Positions 1 through 22,034 of a DNA stretch of 64,000 nucleotides are shown piece by piece. Under the pieces are notes generated by a model. The model was not told the origin of the DNA. It did not search any database and was given only the letters and a program-made list of their open reading frames with translations. The translations under genes were made by a program, and so were the position numbers. Position 1 is the first letter of the stretch. The number at the start of each line of letters is the position of its first letter. This DNA comes from Ecdyonurus torrentis (lineage: Eukaryota > Arthropoda > Insecta > Ephemeroptera > Heptageniidae). The stretch spans positions 28,620,144-28,684,143 of the forward strand of contig OX439133.1 of NCBI GenBank assembly GCA_949318235.1. Reading direction: 5' to 3'.

Positions 1-66
1 TAGCACAGTTGGTAGAGCGCTGCTCATTGCACCACGAGGGTCAGAGGTTCGATACCAATTACGGCA
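1..66 (+). other. tRNA-like fragment at the window edge
   Basis: It has an A-box-like TAGCACAGTTGGTAGAGCGC and a B-box-like GGTTCGATACC at the usual spacing. The anticodon and T stems pair badly and the 5' end is cut off. It may be a tRNA pseudogene or the head of a tRNA-derived SINE. Confidence 0.4.
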
Positions 67-204
67 AAGTTTTTAATGATCAAATTTCAATTAACTGAGC
101 GCCAAATTTCAAATAATTTAAAAATCAGCTGTTGTCAACCTCGTTCAAACTACTTTAAAAAAGTTTACATTAAATTAGTTTTGACATAAGATTTCCATAA
201 GTAA

Positions 205-500
205 ATTTTTAATATTTCGATGTTGTTACGAGCAATATGTGTAACTCGTTTTTTGTCATGCGTATTAATATATGTGTATATCGTTATTTGTCACGCATAG
301 CAATATGTGTATCCAATTTTTTTTTGTCAAGCTAAGCAAAATGTGTAAGTCATTTCCGAACGTTATGTAGATGACGCTCGACTTTCACAAATTACTTCGC
401 GTGACAAAATCCCAGATACACTTTTTGCTACGCGTGACAAAAAATGACTTACACATGTTATTTCTCGCAACAAAATCGCAACAAATAGATGCAACACATT
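205..500. repeat. Imperfect inverted repeat with tandem sub-units
   Basis: Units containing TTTGTCA-[CT]GC and ATGTGTA recur on the left. Their reverse complements lie on the right: GATACAC...GCTACGCGTGACAA answers TTGTCACGCATAGC...GTGTATC. This is a foldback-type repeat, and the short open frame over it is not a gene. Confidence 0.5.
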
Positions 501-582
501 CAATATTCACTTACTGCTCTATAAATAAGTCTATTAAATTGTCAATTATAACATAACTGAAGGTTACCTGATTTAACTACAA

Positions 583-1854
583 TTAACCCTAGAATGGTTT
601 GACAAAACGAGTAACATTAACGGTAGACGAGGTCCAAAAGACTCCCGCTTTTTATTTCCCTTTATCTTTGGCTATAATAATGCTAGAAATTTCATTCTTG
701 TTTCTACATATTCGTAATTTATTACAGATATTTTTCAGAATATTCTGAACTGCTAAATATTCAATTTTTTGTTAATTGAAAAAATTGAAAACCTTTTTTT
801 TTATTATATACATTTCCCTTTCATCAGGTAAAGAATTTTAGGTTACGAAAATAACAAGGGGAGAATTTACTTCCGCAACCATAACAAATTGAGAGCAATA
901 AATTATGGTTGTCTAGTGCGTTCTCAGTGCAGTTCAAAATATTCAATGGAATTTTTTAGATTTTACTTACTGACTATAATGTTCAATCTTGATACAATGC
1001 AAATTTCAAATATCAATAAAAATAATACCCTTTACCTTTTTACATATGCGATTTTACTGCAGAATTATAAAAACAAAAGTTTTTACTATGTATTCTAAAT
1101 AGTACCTAGAATTATTTCATAATATCCTGTTTGTCATATAAGAAAAAAATAGCGCTTTTACTTTACAGTATTATGTTAAAGCATAGCCATCTCTCTCTCT
1201 CTCTCTCTCCCTCTCTCTCTCTCGCTTTCTCACACACACACAAACTCTCACGCACATACGCTCAATCAAGCACAAGCACATGGCTACTGTAAAAATGTAA
1301 TTAATTTAAAATATATTTAAATTTAGTTATTAGTAAATAAATATTTGCCTATCTTGAGGAGTGAATTATTTTTAGAGTTTACTATAAAATTTAATTATAA
1401 GGTACATGTAAATTACAAATATATATGTTGGTATTTTAAAAAAAAAACTTTTCAAGATTGCATATATTACAGAATAAGAAATTAGTTTGAGTTAAATTTA
1501 TAAGAGAAATGGAAATAAGAGATAATATCTCATAATAATCTGATACAGCAAATAAAATCTATACTCTCTATTCATTCATTCATTCATTCATTCATTCATT
1601 CATTCATTCATTCATTCATTCATTCATTCATTCATTCATTCATTCATTCATTCATTCATTCATTCATTCATTCATTCATTCATTCATTCATTCATTCATT
1701 CATTCATTCATTCATTCATTCATTCATTCATTCATTCATTCATTCATTCATTCATTCATTCATTTCTTTCCTTCTCTCTGTCTCTCTCTCTCTATCTATC
1801 TATCTCTCGCTCGCTCTCTCTGTATCTATCTCTCGCTTTCTCTGTCTCTCTTTC

Positions 1855-1914
<60 letters not shown>

Positions 1915-2560
1915 TTTTTTGCACCCAAATTATTAGTTGTTTTTATTGTAGTTTTAGATGAAATTAACAGTTTTGAAATTGTTTTTAGTAAAATAATATA
2001 ATATAATATTATTTTTTAAGTTTTGTTATATTATCTTTTACTAAAATTGAGCTTTTATAAAGTCAACCTAATATTACTTACAAAAATTAAATCATTTATA
2101 TTGAAAAGCCTTTACATAGAATTTTAGTTTTCCAAGCAAGGCCAAAATAAAACTATAACTTCTTATTATATAAAAATATATAATACAAACTTATATATAT
2201 TCTCCCTTATTTTCTAAAAGCTAGAAAAAATACTTCACAAGTTAGGTAAAGTCATAAACCTTTTTCTCCCCCTCTAGATGACTCCCTACCCCATGCGGCG
2301 CGGTGTCTGTTTGTGTTTATGCCGCTCGTTCACTGTGTCTTTTGGACCTCTTAGCATCGTTCTCGTTTTTTTTAATTTAAAAAATTAATGTTAATTAACC
2401 AAATTAATGTACGAAGCAAATAAATTTCTTCAAAAATCAATGATTTTATGATTGAGGAAGTCAAAAATTCCCAAAAACATTGAGCTATATTTTCAAGTAG
2501 AATTCTGCATTTTAAGATGTAAAAGGTCCAAATGTCCAGGTCTATACATTCTAGGGTTAA
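583..2560. mobile_element. piggyBac-type element (non-autonomous), TTAA-flanked
   Basis: The left end is TTAA followed by CCCTAGAATGG, and the right end is CATTCTAGGG followed by TTAA (2557-2560). TTAA duplications plus a CCCTAGAA terminus are hallmarks of the piggyBac superfamily. An inner inverted pair, GAGGTCCAAAAGAC (about 628-641) and its complement (about 2336-2349), supports a single unit. The interior holds microsatellites and no transposase reading frame, so it would depend on a helper elsewhere. Confidence 0.7.
1190..1905. repeat. (CT)n and (ATTC)n microsatellites inside the piggyBac-type element
   Basis: CT-rich tract at about 1190-1226, a nearly pure ATTC tract at about 1568-1764, then CT tracts to 1905 followed by a T run. 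Confidence 0.95.
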
Positions 2561-2759
2561 ATAGCTCGTCAATAGACCCTTGAACAGGAAAATTCATTGA
2601 TGTGATGCTTTGCAATGTACTGTACAGTACACAGGGTCGGACTGGCCATAAGAGCAAGTCCGCAATTGCGGACGTGGCCCCCCCTGTTTGGAGGCCCCTA
2701 AGGCCCAAAAAGGGGCGTAACTAGGGTGTTACGCCCCCTTTGTGGCCCCTCCCTGCTCA

Positions 2760-4140
2760 AAATTCTTGGACAAGACCTTGCAAGGTCTTGCAAGATGCTT
2801 CAAGATTGCAAGATCTTGCACAAAACTTCAAGATCTTGACCTATTTCTTGCAAGAATTTTTTAAAATCTTGCAAGATTTATTTTTGGTTTCAAGAAATAA
2901 AATCTTGAAGTCTTGAACTGTTAAAGCTCAAGACTGCCAAAAAAATCTTGCAAGATATATCAGCAAAATCTTTCAAGAAAATTTTATTTTGAGGACATTG
3001 CCGATCTTGATGAAAATACTTCAAGATTGCAAAATTAATCTTGCAAGATTGTAACAAAATCTTGCAAGTTTTTTTTTTATGGGGGGAAAGGGAGATTAAC
3101 CCCTAAAATGAGTTAAAAGTCTTGAAGCGAGGTACTATTTTTTTATATGAAATTTAAAAGTAGCTTTTTAAAAGGAAATTGTAAAATTGATATAATCTTG
3201 CAAGATTTTGGTCAAGATCTTGAACTACCCTTTGGCTGTACCCTAAAACGAAGGGTGCATTTAGTATTTTGTAATTTACTTTTTATTTTTATTCGAAAAA
3301 TTGCAAATTTCTGAAAATCTTGCAAGAATGGTCAAGATCTTGAACAACCCCTTAAATGCACCCTAAAATGTGTTAGGGGTGAATGAGTATATTGCTATTT
3401 ACTTTTTATTTATTAAACGTTGATTTTTAACAAAATTGCAAAAATTAAAAAAATCTTGCAAGATAGGTCAAGATCTTGAACTACCCCTAAGCTGAAACCA
3501 CCCTAAAATGATAGTAATGTTTTTTTGTATTACGAGTTGATAATAATCGATTTTTTAGCAAGAAAATGTATAATTGTAATTTTTAGTATAATATATTATA
3601 TATAAATATCAGTTCTATAATAAAACTAATCCATTTATTGGATTCCTTACCTATTTTTACCCCTAAATACAAAATTTCATATTTTTAGGGGTTGAGGGTA
3701 CTTAGCAGTATAAGTCCGAAGTAGTTACAATGTTATATAGTTCAAATTGCGAAGTACTAGTAAGTCTGTTACAGAACTGCAGTGCTAGGACCGGCTCCCA
3801 TGTGATCATCAAAGTTAAGCAACGTCGAGCGTGGTCAGTAGTTGGATGGGTGAAAAAAAAATTAAAGTTCAAGCTATATATAATAACAACGCAAAAATAT
3901 TTTTTTAAATTCTTTTGTTACATTTCTGCACCAAAATGTTCAGTAACTAATGCGCTGATTATTTATATATCAAAATAAGCATTAAAAATTTTTTGGTTCA
4001 AAATCTTGCAAGATCTTGGTCCAAGATCTGGCAAGATCTTGGACCAAGACCTTGCAAGATCTTGACACAAGACCTTGCAAGGTCTTGACCAAAAATCTTG
4101 TTCAAGATCTTGCAAGATCTTGCAAGGTCTTGGCCAAGAA
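2760..4140. repeat. Palindromic CAAGATCTTG / CTTGCAAG array inside the hAT-type element
   Basis: Well over a dozen copies of the self-complementary words CTTGCAAG and CAAGATCTTG, densest at both ends of the interval and sparser in the middle. They resemble the subterminal repeat arrays that hAT transposases bind, but in much greater number. Confidence 0.75.
3793..3853 (+). pseudogene. 5S rRNA-derived fragment
   Basis: The stretch containing AAAGTTAAGCAACGTCGAGC and GTCAGTAGTTGGATGGG matches the central part of eukaryotic 5S rRNA, the region of the internal polymerase III promoter (box A and box C). It lacks proper 5' and 3' ends and runs into an A-rich stretch. It is a relic or a 5S-derived SINE piece inside the hAT-type element, not a working 5S gene. 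Confidence 0.7.
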
Positions 4141-4257
4141 TTTTGAGCAGGGCTAAAGAGGGTGTTACACCCCTTTTGCGGACGAGGCCCCTTGATTGCC
4201 AGTCCGACCCTGACAGTACAACCGAGTTAAAGTGAAAATAATTTTATATTTGATTTC

Positions 4258-4700
4258 GATGCTGTTACAGCTAAACCACACTTATACTTTTTAGCGGGAA
4301 TTCTTATTTTTACGCATCTATGTTTATGAGAATAGCCATATAAACACGCATCTACATTTATCACAAAAACAGGTAAGAAAACACTTCTACATAGGAAAAA
4401 AAGGTGAGGAAATGTTTTAAAGCAAAAATTTCAAATAAATATGTGAAGAACACTCTCAAGAAAATAAATTCAAAATCGGCTTAACCTTCAACAAATAAGA
4501 CAATTTTAGTTATACCTGTCGTTGCGATAAATTTAGATGCGTGTTCCTGTGGGTATTGTGATAAACATGCAGGAAAAAATATTTAAAAATTGTGCTAGCT
4601 CATTTTTAGCTTAAATTGTTCAAAACATCATAATTTCGTGCTTTACTGAATAATTACTATCATACACTCTAGTGTGCATGGTTTAGCCGCAACAGCATTG
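4258..4700. mobile_element. MITE, family with GATGCTGTTGCGGC-like ends (copy 1)
   Basis: The left end GATGCTGTTACAGCTAAACC is answered on the right by GGTTTAGCCGCAACAGCAT. A second member lies at 56888-57162. No coding content. Confidence 0.65.
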
Positions 4701-4832
4701 ATGTATTATATATGGTCTATAATATTAGTAAACTGTGCTAACTGAATAAGATTATATTATTAAATTTCTATATAGTGTTAGCAAAGACATCTCTTTTATT
4801 CTCAGTATAAAATGTCCTTTAAAATTAAGATT

Positions 4833-5138
4833 TATAGGGTGTATGCATTCATGTTAAAGTCAACGCCATGTTGGATCACTTAAAAACATGAGCGGCATAT
4901 GAATATAACTCATTTTGCGAGTTTAAAAATACTATGCAATATTTCAGTGAGCATGTGATGCTATTAAAAGGTTTAATTAGTATCTCAAGTATGTAAGAAA
5001 AATAACAATAACCAAAAATTACCGGATTTCACAAAGAATATTGCCTGAAATGAAGTTTGTCCTCTGCTCAGCAATGTTATTCACTACTCCAGTATGGCTT
5101 CCAAGCGTGTTAAATATAATGACATGCGGATGATCCCC
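4833..5138. mobile_element. MITE with TATAGGGTGT end (copy 1)
   Basis: Starts TATAGGGTGTATGCATTCAT. It shares a body containing CGCCATGTT...AACATG...GTATCTCAAGTA and ATAATGACATGCGGAT with the copies at 5917, 24485 and 26934. The terminal complement is degraded in this copy. Confidence 0.65.
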
Positions 5139-5409
5139 ATATGAAAAGCTACTTTTTTATGTAAGAATAAGGTAGCAGAACCAATTTAAAAGCTAACGTA
5201 AAAGCACCTGAAATGTAGGCAACTCTTTGTGATTGTATGTTAAGCAGGCTGCATCTGCAGTTTCACAGGTAACTTTATTTAGATAACATAACATCTAACA
5301 AATCTATGGAATTTAAAATGGTTTTATTAGTAATAATATCATAAATATGATATGAGTAATATCCAACAGTAAGCGTAATAAAAACTCTAAAAAGTATTAG
5401 TCACTTTAC

Positions 5410-5605
5410 ACGGAGAGAAAAATAACGTTATTTCTGTTGCATTGATGTCATTGTATATAGCATAAATAAAATGTTCTTTACAACATAATATTTGTGATTT
5501 GTAACATAGTTATTTTGAAGTATAACATAAATTATATTGTATATTGAACAAATTGTACTGAAAATAGGTTTACATAATTATTACGTATTTATTTTGTCCG
5601 TCTTT
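5410..5605. mobile_element. MITE of the GCATAAT family (copy 1)
   Basis: AT-rich element with ATAACGTTATT near one end, GAACAAATTGTACTGAAAAT, and CATAATTATTACGTATTTAT near the other end. Diverged relatives lie at 6227, 15050, 28975, 34744 and 41703. Confidence 0.55.
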
Positions 5606-5916
5606 AAATAAAAAAAAAATTTCTTGCTTATTTTTTCGTTCACGTTTCCTTATAAATATTTTGTATAAAAACATAGTTTTATAAGTTATTTCATCTTACT
5701 GTTATAATTTTATTATGTAACTTACTTCTTTTAAAGCTTAATGTTTGTGTGAAGTTTGCAGCTAACTTTATATAATATTTCTTGTCTCAGAGATAAGATA
5801 ACGCAGCCCAGTCTCTGCTATCAAGTTTATTGACTGTGTCTATGTTCAGAGTGACGTGAAGTTTCTTACTTGACTACCAAGCTTGGTGAGTACACAAATC
5901 ACTTCTCAATCGATAT

Positions 5917-6190
5917 TATAGGGTGTATGCATTCATGTTAAACTCGACGCCATGTTAGATTACTAAAAAACATGGGCAGCATAGGAAAATTACTCATATT
6001 GAATGTTTTAAAAAACTATGCTATATTTTTGAGAGCATTGATGTTGTTAATAGGTTAAATTAGTATCTTAAGTAAGTGAGAAAAATAATAATAACAAAAA
6101 CATTAACTGATTTCTGTAACAAAATTGCCAAAAAACAAGTTATTAAGCAAGCGCATTAAATATGATGTCATGCGGATACACACGATCGAT
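5917..6190. mobile_element. MITE with TATAGGGTGT end (copy 2)
   Basis: Starts TATAGGGTGTATGCATTCAT and ends with ATGATGTCATGCGGATACAC. It aligns along its length with copy 1, which lies 1.1 kb upstream in the same orientation. Confidence 0.65.
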
Positions 6191-6226
6191 ACTTAAATGT
6201 ATAATTACAGACGGACAGTTTTATAC

Positions 6227-6451
6227 ACGGTAAGAATAAATTACGTTATTTATGTTGCATTTACGTCATTATAGCATACAAAATGCTAAATTAGAACATG
6301 ATAAATCATTATTTTGTAGATCATAATATTAATGCTATGTAAAATATTTATATAAAGCATAAAATAGTATAGCATAAATAATGCTGTATTAAACAAATTG
6401 TGCTGAAAATAAGCTAGCATAATTATTATTACGTAGCTATTTATATCCGTG
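6227..6451. mobile_element. MITE of the GCATAAT family (copy 2)
   Basis: Contains TATAGCATAAATAATGCTG, AACAAATTGTGCTGAAAATA and GCATAATTATTATTACGT in the same order as copy 1. Confidence 0.55.
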
Positions 6452-6511
6452 TGCAGAGTAAAGATCTTAAATTATTAAGCTAATATCAACTCTTGCATGC
6501 CGTTTTTATGG

Positions 6512-6673
<162 letters not shown>

Positions 6674-6769
6674 CTTTTCAGTGCTAAATTTGTTGTTGTT
6701 TTACTTTACTGATATCATCTTAAGAAAGTTAAATGGGAGAAGACAGGAGGCGGAGAGTAACATGCAAAC

Positions 6770-6771
<2 letters not shown>

Positions 6772-6866
<95 letters not shown>
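6772..6866. repeat. (AG)n microsatellite
   Basis: About 95 bases of AG, 200 bases upstream of the P450-A start. Open frames across it translate only the repeat. Confidence 0.97.
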
Positions 6867-6868
<2 letters not shown>

Positions 6869-7064
6869 CATAGATGAGCACATTTTGTTGTTATATAAGT
6901 GCAGTAAAAGACAAACAAAGAAGCAGTGGACATCCAGCTTCCTAGCTAGCCCTCTTATTGACTTATTGTCATATTTGTCATATTATCAAAGCATATATTA
7001 CGTGTACAAAGGTAAATGACGGAAAATTTGTATGTTAATACTGTAGAAGACGTAGATATTCAAG

Positions 7065-16643
<9,579 letters not shown>

Positions 16644-16677
16644 GACAAATATTTATCTGCCTATCTTATATTCCTAC

Positions 16678-16683
16678 AATAAA
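16678..16683 (+). promoter_or_regulatory. Poly(A) signal AATAAA of P450-A
   Basis: A canonical AATAAA lies 35 bases after the P450-A stop codon and is followed by a T/GT-rich stretch. It implies a very short 3' UTR. Confidence 0.75.
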
Positions 16684-16832
16684 TACAATTAGATTTGCTG
16701 GTATTCTACTGTTTTATTATTTACACACTCTGGGGAGTTTTCAGTAGAGAACACGCAGATGGATCAGTGACATACAATATTACATACATAACTTCTGCTT
16801 TAAATTGAAACAATGTAGCGAAGAATATGTAG

Positions 16833-16837
<5 letters not shown>

Positions 16838-16911
<74 letters not shown>
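16838..16911. repeat. (TA)n microsatellite
   Basis: About 37 TA units, 200 bases after the P450-A stop. Confidence 0.97.
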
Positions 16912-16913
<2 letters not shown>

Positions 16914-18299
16914 AGTACACTCTTAAAATGGAGCGTTGATAAGCTTGTTAACAGTTATGCAATGCTTTATTGACTCTCGTGAGATCAACGGTTATGACGT
17001 CACTATACGTTTACAATCTAACGATAAATACATATATGACGTCACAAGTGATAGAATCACGATGGAAATAAACATTACACCTGGCCGTTGAATGTATTAT
17101 ACATTTTTTTTTATCATTTATTCCCAACTCTTTTGACGTCACTAACATTTGAATTGTTAAAATTTCAACAGTTATAGTGACATCATAAACGTTCATACCA
17201 CAATACAAGGTCCATATATAAGAGGTTTAGATGCTCCGGGTTATGTTTTTGCCAAGCTAAAAGGAATTCACCAATGACATCATATCACCACTTGCAACTT
17301 TGTTTATACCTATTCATTATGACGTAACTGGTTAATGGCGTCGTATTGGCTTAGAACCAAGTACATTGTATCGCAAAATGAAATCAAGTTTTGTGATGCG
17401 CTTAACCTCTTTATTATTTATGGACCTTGACCCTTGACCCCAATACTTAAAGCATTGCAAAACTGTGTACATACTTTTCAACACTTATTTTTATTTGTGT
17501 ACTTTGTTTTCTTTGTGTATAAAAAAGAGGTCCATGCTCTTTATGCAAACACTCGTCTTATCAGTAAAAACTAATCACTTTATATATTTATGCAAGTCAC
17601 TACTACTGATACAATTATGGTCGATATTTTAATGCAATAACATGATAAGCAGGTCTTAGGAACATATGATACACATCAACGCTTGCAGTATGGGTCAGAA
17701 GTTCATGTATTAGTATATTTAATTAGACTTTATGGTGAAGACTAAGGTCAAGTAGAGATAACAATAATCTCAGTGAGAAAAGCCTGCATATTTTATCTTT
17801 TTGTTGTCCACTTTAAGCATACAGCACACAGAGAGCAAGGTAAATATATTAAATTAATACTATTTAATAATACTTTTTTATTTAATTTAGTTTATTTGTT
17901 TTAAAAAATTGCTGTCTTAAAACATTTAAAAGTATGTCTAGTATTTTTTATTTTAAATTTCTCCGTAACCAATGTAGTAGTTTTTTCAAAAATTGCAAAA
18001 AAAAAAAAAAAATGTAATTTACTTAGTATAATAAAATAGCTGTAATAATTGCTATTATTTGGATTTTGCATAATTTTAGGAAAATAATTTCTTAAACTTA
18101 ATATTACTTAACATTCATAAATTACCTTGAACCAGTGAATTACTGGAATAAATAATGAAAAAATTGTAATAATAAAAATGCAATATTTACCTATTATTAT
18201 CATTTTTTTCATTTCTCTTTTTTTTTTAGCTATATAAATATTATATAATAAAAATCAATATTCAACGCTCATTGGCTAATGGCCAAATATAAATGACCG

Positions 18300-19600
18300 G
18301 AACCTAATTAGCCCCCACCATCAGAACCCAAAATTAAAAACTATGTCCTTTGGTTATGCTTAGGATACCTTAAAACACTACCCCACAGTTTACTTTGGAA
18401 AATTCCGGAAAATACACCACTTCTTGTTTTCGACTTTTTTTAAAAAGGAGGTGTTAAAAGGTGCTCGTAATATGAAGCCTTTTAGAAAAGTTAACCAAAC
18501 TGATTTGGACGCCTGATAAGTTGAACTTTTCAGAAATTATGTGACATTTGCTCTTAAAATAATTCCGAGGCATACCAACGGGGGTTGAATATTTAAAATA
18601 CAGATTTGACAAAGTTTAGCATTTTTTAGAATTTTTATTTTTGGGTCAGAAATAGGTTGTAATGTGCCTAACATGTGTAGCAACTTGCAACTTGGGTGCT
18701 TTGTAACTTTAGGAGAAAAGTTTGGAAAAGTATATCCACCACCTACATTGTTGAAAAATAGCGAATTTAAAAAATTAATAATAAATCTAAAATTAAAGCA
18801 AATGCAATCAAATTTGGTGTATAAGTTTATAAAAAATTATCAAAAGCTAAGAAATATTTTGAAAAATTTTGCCGAACGATTTGAACTTAACAAAACTTGG
18901 TTGAGTGATGACCTTCGCGTAAACAAAGACTACTCCTATTAGTTATTTAAAGAATTTTTTTAAAATTAATATATATACTATAATGGCCACTTACATTATA
19001 AATACACTCCTACTAAAAAGTATTTAGGGTCACATTGCCCCCTCCCCCCATCAATTTCATGTAATTCTGGTACAACAAATTTGTATCATTGTATTTTATT
19101 GCCTATCAAAAATATTTTAAAGAAACCTAATTAGTCCCGACAATTAGACCTACATTTATAAACTATGCTCTTTGAAATTGCTTAGAATATAATAAAGCAC
19201 CTAATAAATTTTTATGGGAAATTGAAAAAAAAAAAAAAAAAAAAATCTGAGAAATGTGCTACTTGTTATTTTTGTAATTTTTGCAGAGGAGGTGCTAATA
19301 GTAGCTGGTTATTCACAAATAAAAGCGACCTTTCAAAATTAAACGAAACGATTGTAGGAATCTAATGTGTATCTAATGCAGAAAATGGGATCTTTTGCCA
19401 AGATATAATTCAAAGAACTACCAAGAAGGTTTAAAAATTTAAAATATTGACTTCACTTTTTTCTTCTTTTTTTTTTAATGTTTATAACATGTTTACCAAG
19501 TTATAACTGGGACTAGGACCTCTTTAGCTTTAGAAGAAAAGCTTTAAAAGTTTGTCTAGCACCTATGTTCTATAGCGTTGAAAAATAACAAATTATGAAA
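18300..19600. repeat. Diverged tandem duplication, about 0.8-kb spacing
   Basis: AACCTAATTAGCCCCCACCA at 18301 matches AACCTAATTAGTCCCGACAA at about 19125. The order of later landmarks is also kept: an ACTATG[TC]CTTTG box, a GGAGGTG[TC]TAA box, AACATGT..ACCAA/AGCAA, and TTTAGGAGAAAAG against TTTAGAAGAAAAG. The open frame at 18664-18942 lies inside and shows no conserved protein. Confidence 0.65.
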
Positions 19601-19689
19601 ATACATAAGAAGTAAAAAACAATAATAACATTTAAGCAAAAAATTACAAACTAAAAATAATAATAATTATTATTATTATTATTTTCTTC

Positions 19690-20170
19690 CTTACACATAA
19701 GTGCAGGGGACGCTCGGCCTAGGTTGAGTGCGTATATAGCACACCCACGGGGAGACAGATATTATCCCGCCGAACAGCGGACATATAGGTAACGTATATG
19801 TATATCAACCACCGTATACTGTCTCTTCTCCGTACCGACTTACATCACTCGCTCTTTCATTGAGCTAGTTAGTGAATCCCATCGACGCCTCACGCAAGTT
19901 TGACGATGATCTCTAGTAACCCTCACCGTGAAGTGCAGGTTACTAAAGTGAAGTAGCTTTGAAATCTGCTGTGTTTTTGCTCAGAAGTCCGTGCTTAAGT
20001 GCGCCAACATCAGGCTACGGCGCTATCGTGTGGGAAGCGCTTCACATACCTCTTGCAACATTACGAGAACGAGCAAGAGGCGCTACATTGCTTACGTGAA
20101 CGTTATTAGTCTGGCCCTTATAGGTTACCAGACCCAATGGCAAAGATCATTAGTGTATTTTAATTGCTTA
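19690..20170. other. GC-richer island of unknown nature
   Basis: About 480 bases clearly richer in GC than the flanks. It holds GCGTATATAGCACACCC, paired ATACGT/GTATAC words and no convincing reading frame beyond a 76-codon one. It could be a solo LTR or other transposon relic; no ends or target duplication were found. Confidence 0.35.
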
Positions 20171-21832
20171 AGATACGTCAAAAATTTAATGACAACATTT
20201 TTGCATACAATTTCACATTAGTATATTTACAATTAGTATATTAGCAATTTTCACATTAGTATATTACATTGCACGTATAAACGGATATTTTTTTATTTTT
20301 TCTTGGAGTAATAGTTAATTTTTGCATTATTATTATTTAATTATTATTATTATTATTATTATTTTTTTTTTTTTGCTTTCCAAAGTCTAGAAAATTTATT
20401 TTGACATGATTAGAAATATCACATATATTATGTATGTTTTTATTGAAAAATTAATTATCATAAAATGCAGTAAATAAAATTTAAAAAAATTAATGAAGAA
20501 ATAAGTAAATAACGAAGGAGGTAAATTTCTTATTATACAGTTTTATGTATAAATATAGTTAAATAATCAAATTCTTTTCTGTAATAAATGTTATGTAAAT
20601 ATCATAACTTATTTTGATTGCTAAACAATATAAATATTAATAACAACTATTTTTTAAATCAAATTCATTATAATGTAAGATTTGATATTAAAAAAAGTGC
20701 TTATTTATTTGTACTTTTGGTTTTTCATTTATATATATTAAACATGTTAAAATTAAGTATATTAAAAAAAATACTTTCTAATTGTTATTATAGTTTTGTT
20801 ATTTTGTGCATTGTCAAATTTGCATGTATAACGTAAAATTCTGACATATCTAAAATAACGTAACATAAATTTAAAATGTTTATTCTTAAAAAAAAAAATT
20901 AATAATAATACTCTAATAAGTTGTATATTGTTGTGTTATCATTTGAAAAATTGTATTAAATTATAAAGTAATTGAGTCAAATTAAAATGATTGTGTAAAT
21001 AATAAACAAAATTATTATTATTCTCCATACTACAATGAGTTGTTAAATATATAATAAATTATATTTATATTACAGAAAAGAAATTAAGGGTTGAATTCAG
21101 ATTGCTTGTGCCTCAGAATCTAACAGAAAAACTTTCAAACTTAATGGTGTCATTTGAAAGTTGCTACCTAATATAATAATTTTAGAACTCATGACTCATG
21201 ACTGACTCATACTGACTAAAGTTTATGCTATTTGCCCCATTTAACCCCATGTATTTATAACTTGAAGCACGAAATATTGAAAGAGTTGTACGTTCCAGGG
21301 CCTCTGGAAGCTGATATTTTTACAAAAAACTAATGTTATGCACATCAATTGATTGGAAATTTAATTTTCTTACTTACTGTGTGCATAAAATTGCGCAAAA
21401 ATATTTTCACAAATTTACAAGGCTATTAGAAGTGTCCGTAGTATAGATATGAGCCCATTTCGGGAACTTCTAGGGTCTCCAGTGACTCTAATTTTAGGTT
21501 TATTGAATTTATTTAAAGTAGATATTCGTAATCATCGTCACTTTTTACATACTCTTCGACGTTTTAGTGGTTAAGCTGCAAAAATTATTTTTTAGTCCCC
21601 ATTTAACCCCATGTTAAATCGTCGATTTTTCATTAGCCGGCCACGCCCCCAAATCAACTGCTCCGCCGATTTTGACAACGATTCCTTACTTAGGGTCGAA
21701 AAATCTACCTATGTACCAAATTTCAGCTCGAAATCTTTCTGACAAGTCACAAACGTACCTTGTTAGAAGCGATAATGTTAAATTGTTTCCCCGCGCACTA
21801 TACCAATAAGCTCCATTTACTTTAATTTATAA

Positions 21833-21838
<6 letters not shown>

Positions 21839-21902
<64 letters not shown>
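21839..21902. repeat. (TA)n microsatellite
   Basis: About 32 TA units. Confidence 0.96.
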
Positions 21903-21904
<2 letters not shown>

Positions 21905-22034
21905 ACCAGAAAGCCTGAATTTATGGAAATAGTTTCTTGCTTAAAGACACGCTTAACCCTAAAAACAATAATAAACACAAATAATAATTTTACTTTTAAT
22001 TATTTTAATAAAAATTATAGTCGTTTATTTGCAA

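Larger units (their letters stand above)
2632..4212. mobile_element. Non-autonomous hAT-type DNA transposon with 8-bp target duplication
   Basis: The ends are perfect inverted repeats: CAGGGTCGGACTGG at 2632 and CCAGTCCGACCCTG ending at 4212. They are flanked by the identical 8-mer ACAGTACA at 2624-2631 and 4213-4220. An 8-bp duplication with CAGGG ends is typical of hAT. A second inner inverted block (GGGTGTTAC / ACACCC and GTGGCCCC / GAGGCCCC) follows each end. The 1.58-kb body has no transposase frame and is filled with CTTGCAAG and CAAGATCTTG words. Confidence 0.88.

Noticed and set aside
3730..3978. 82-codon forward frame
   Set aside because: It runs across the 5S-derived segment and A-rich stretch of the hAT-type element and has no protein-like conservation.
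18664..18942. 92-codon forward frame
   Set aside because: Lies in one block of a diverged tandem repeat. Its counterpart block does not preserve the frame, and the composition is that of the local AT-rich DNA.
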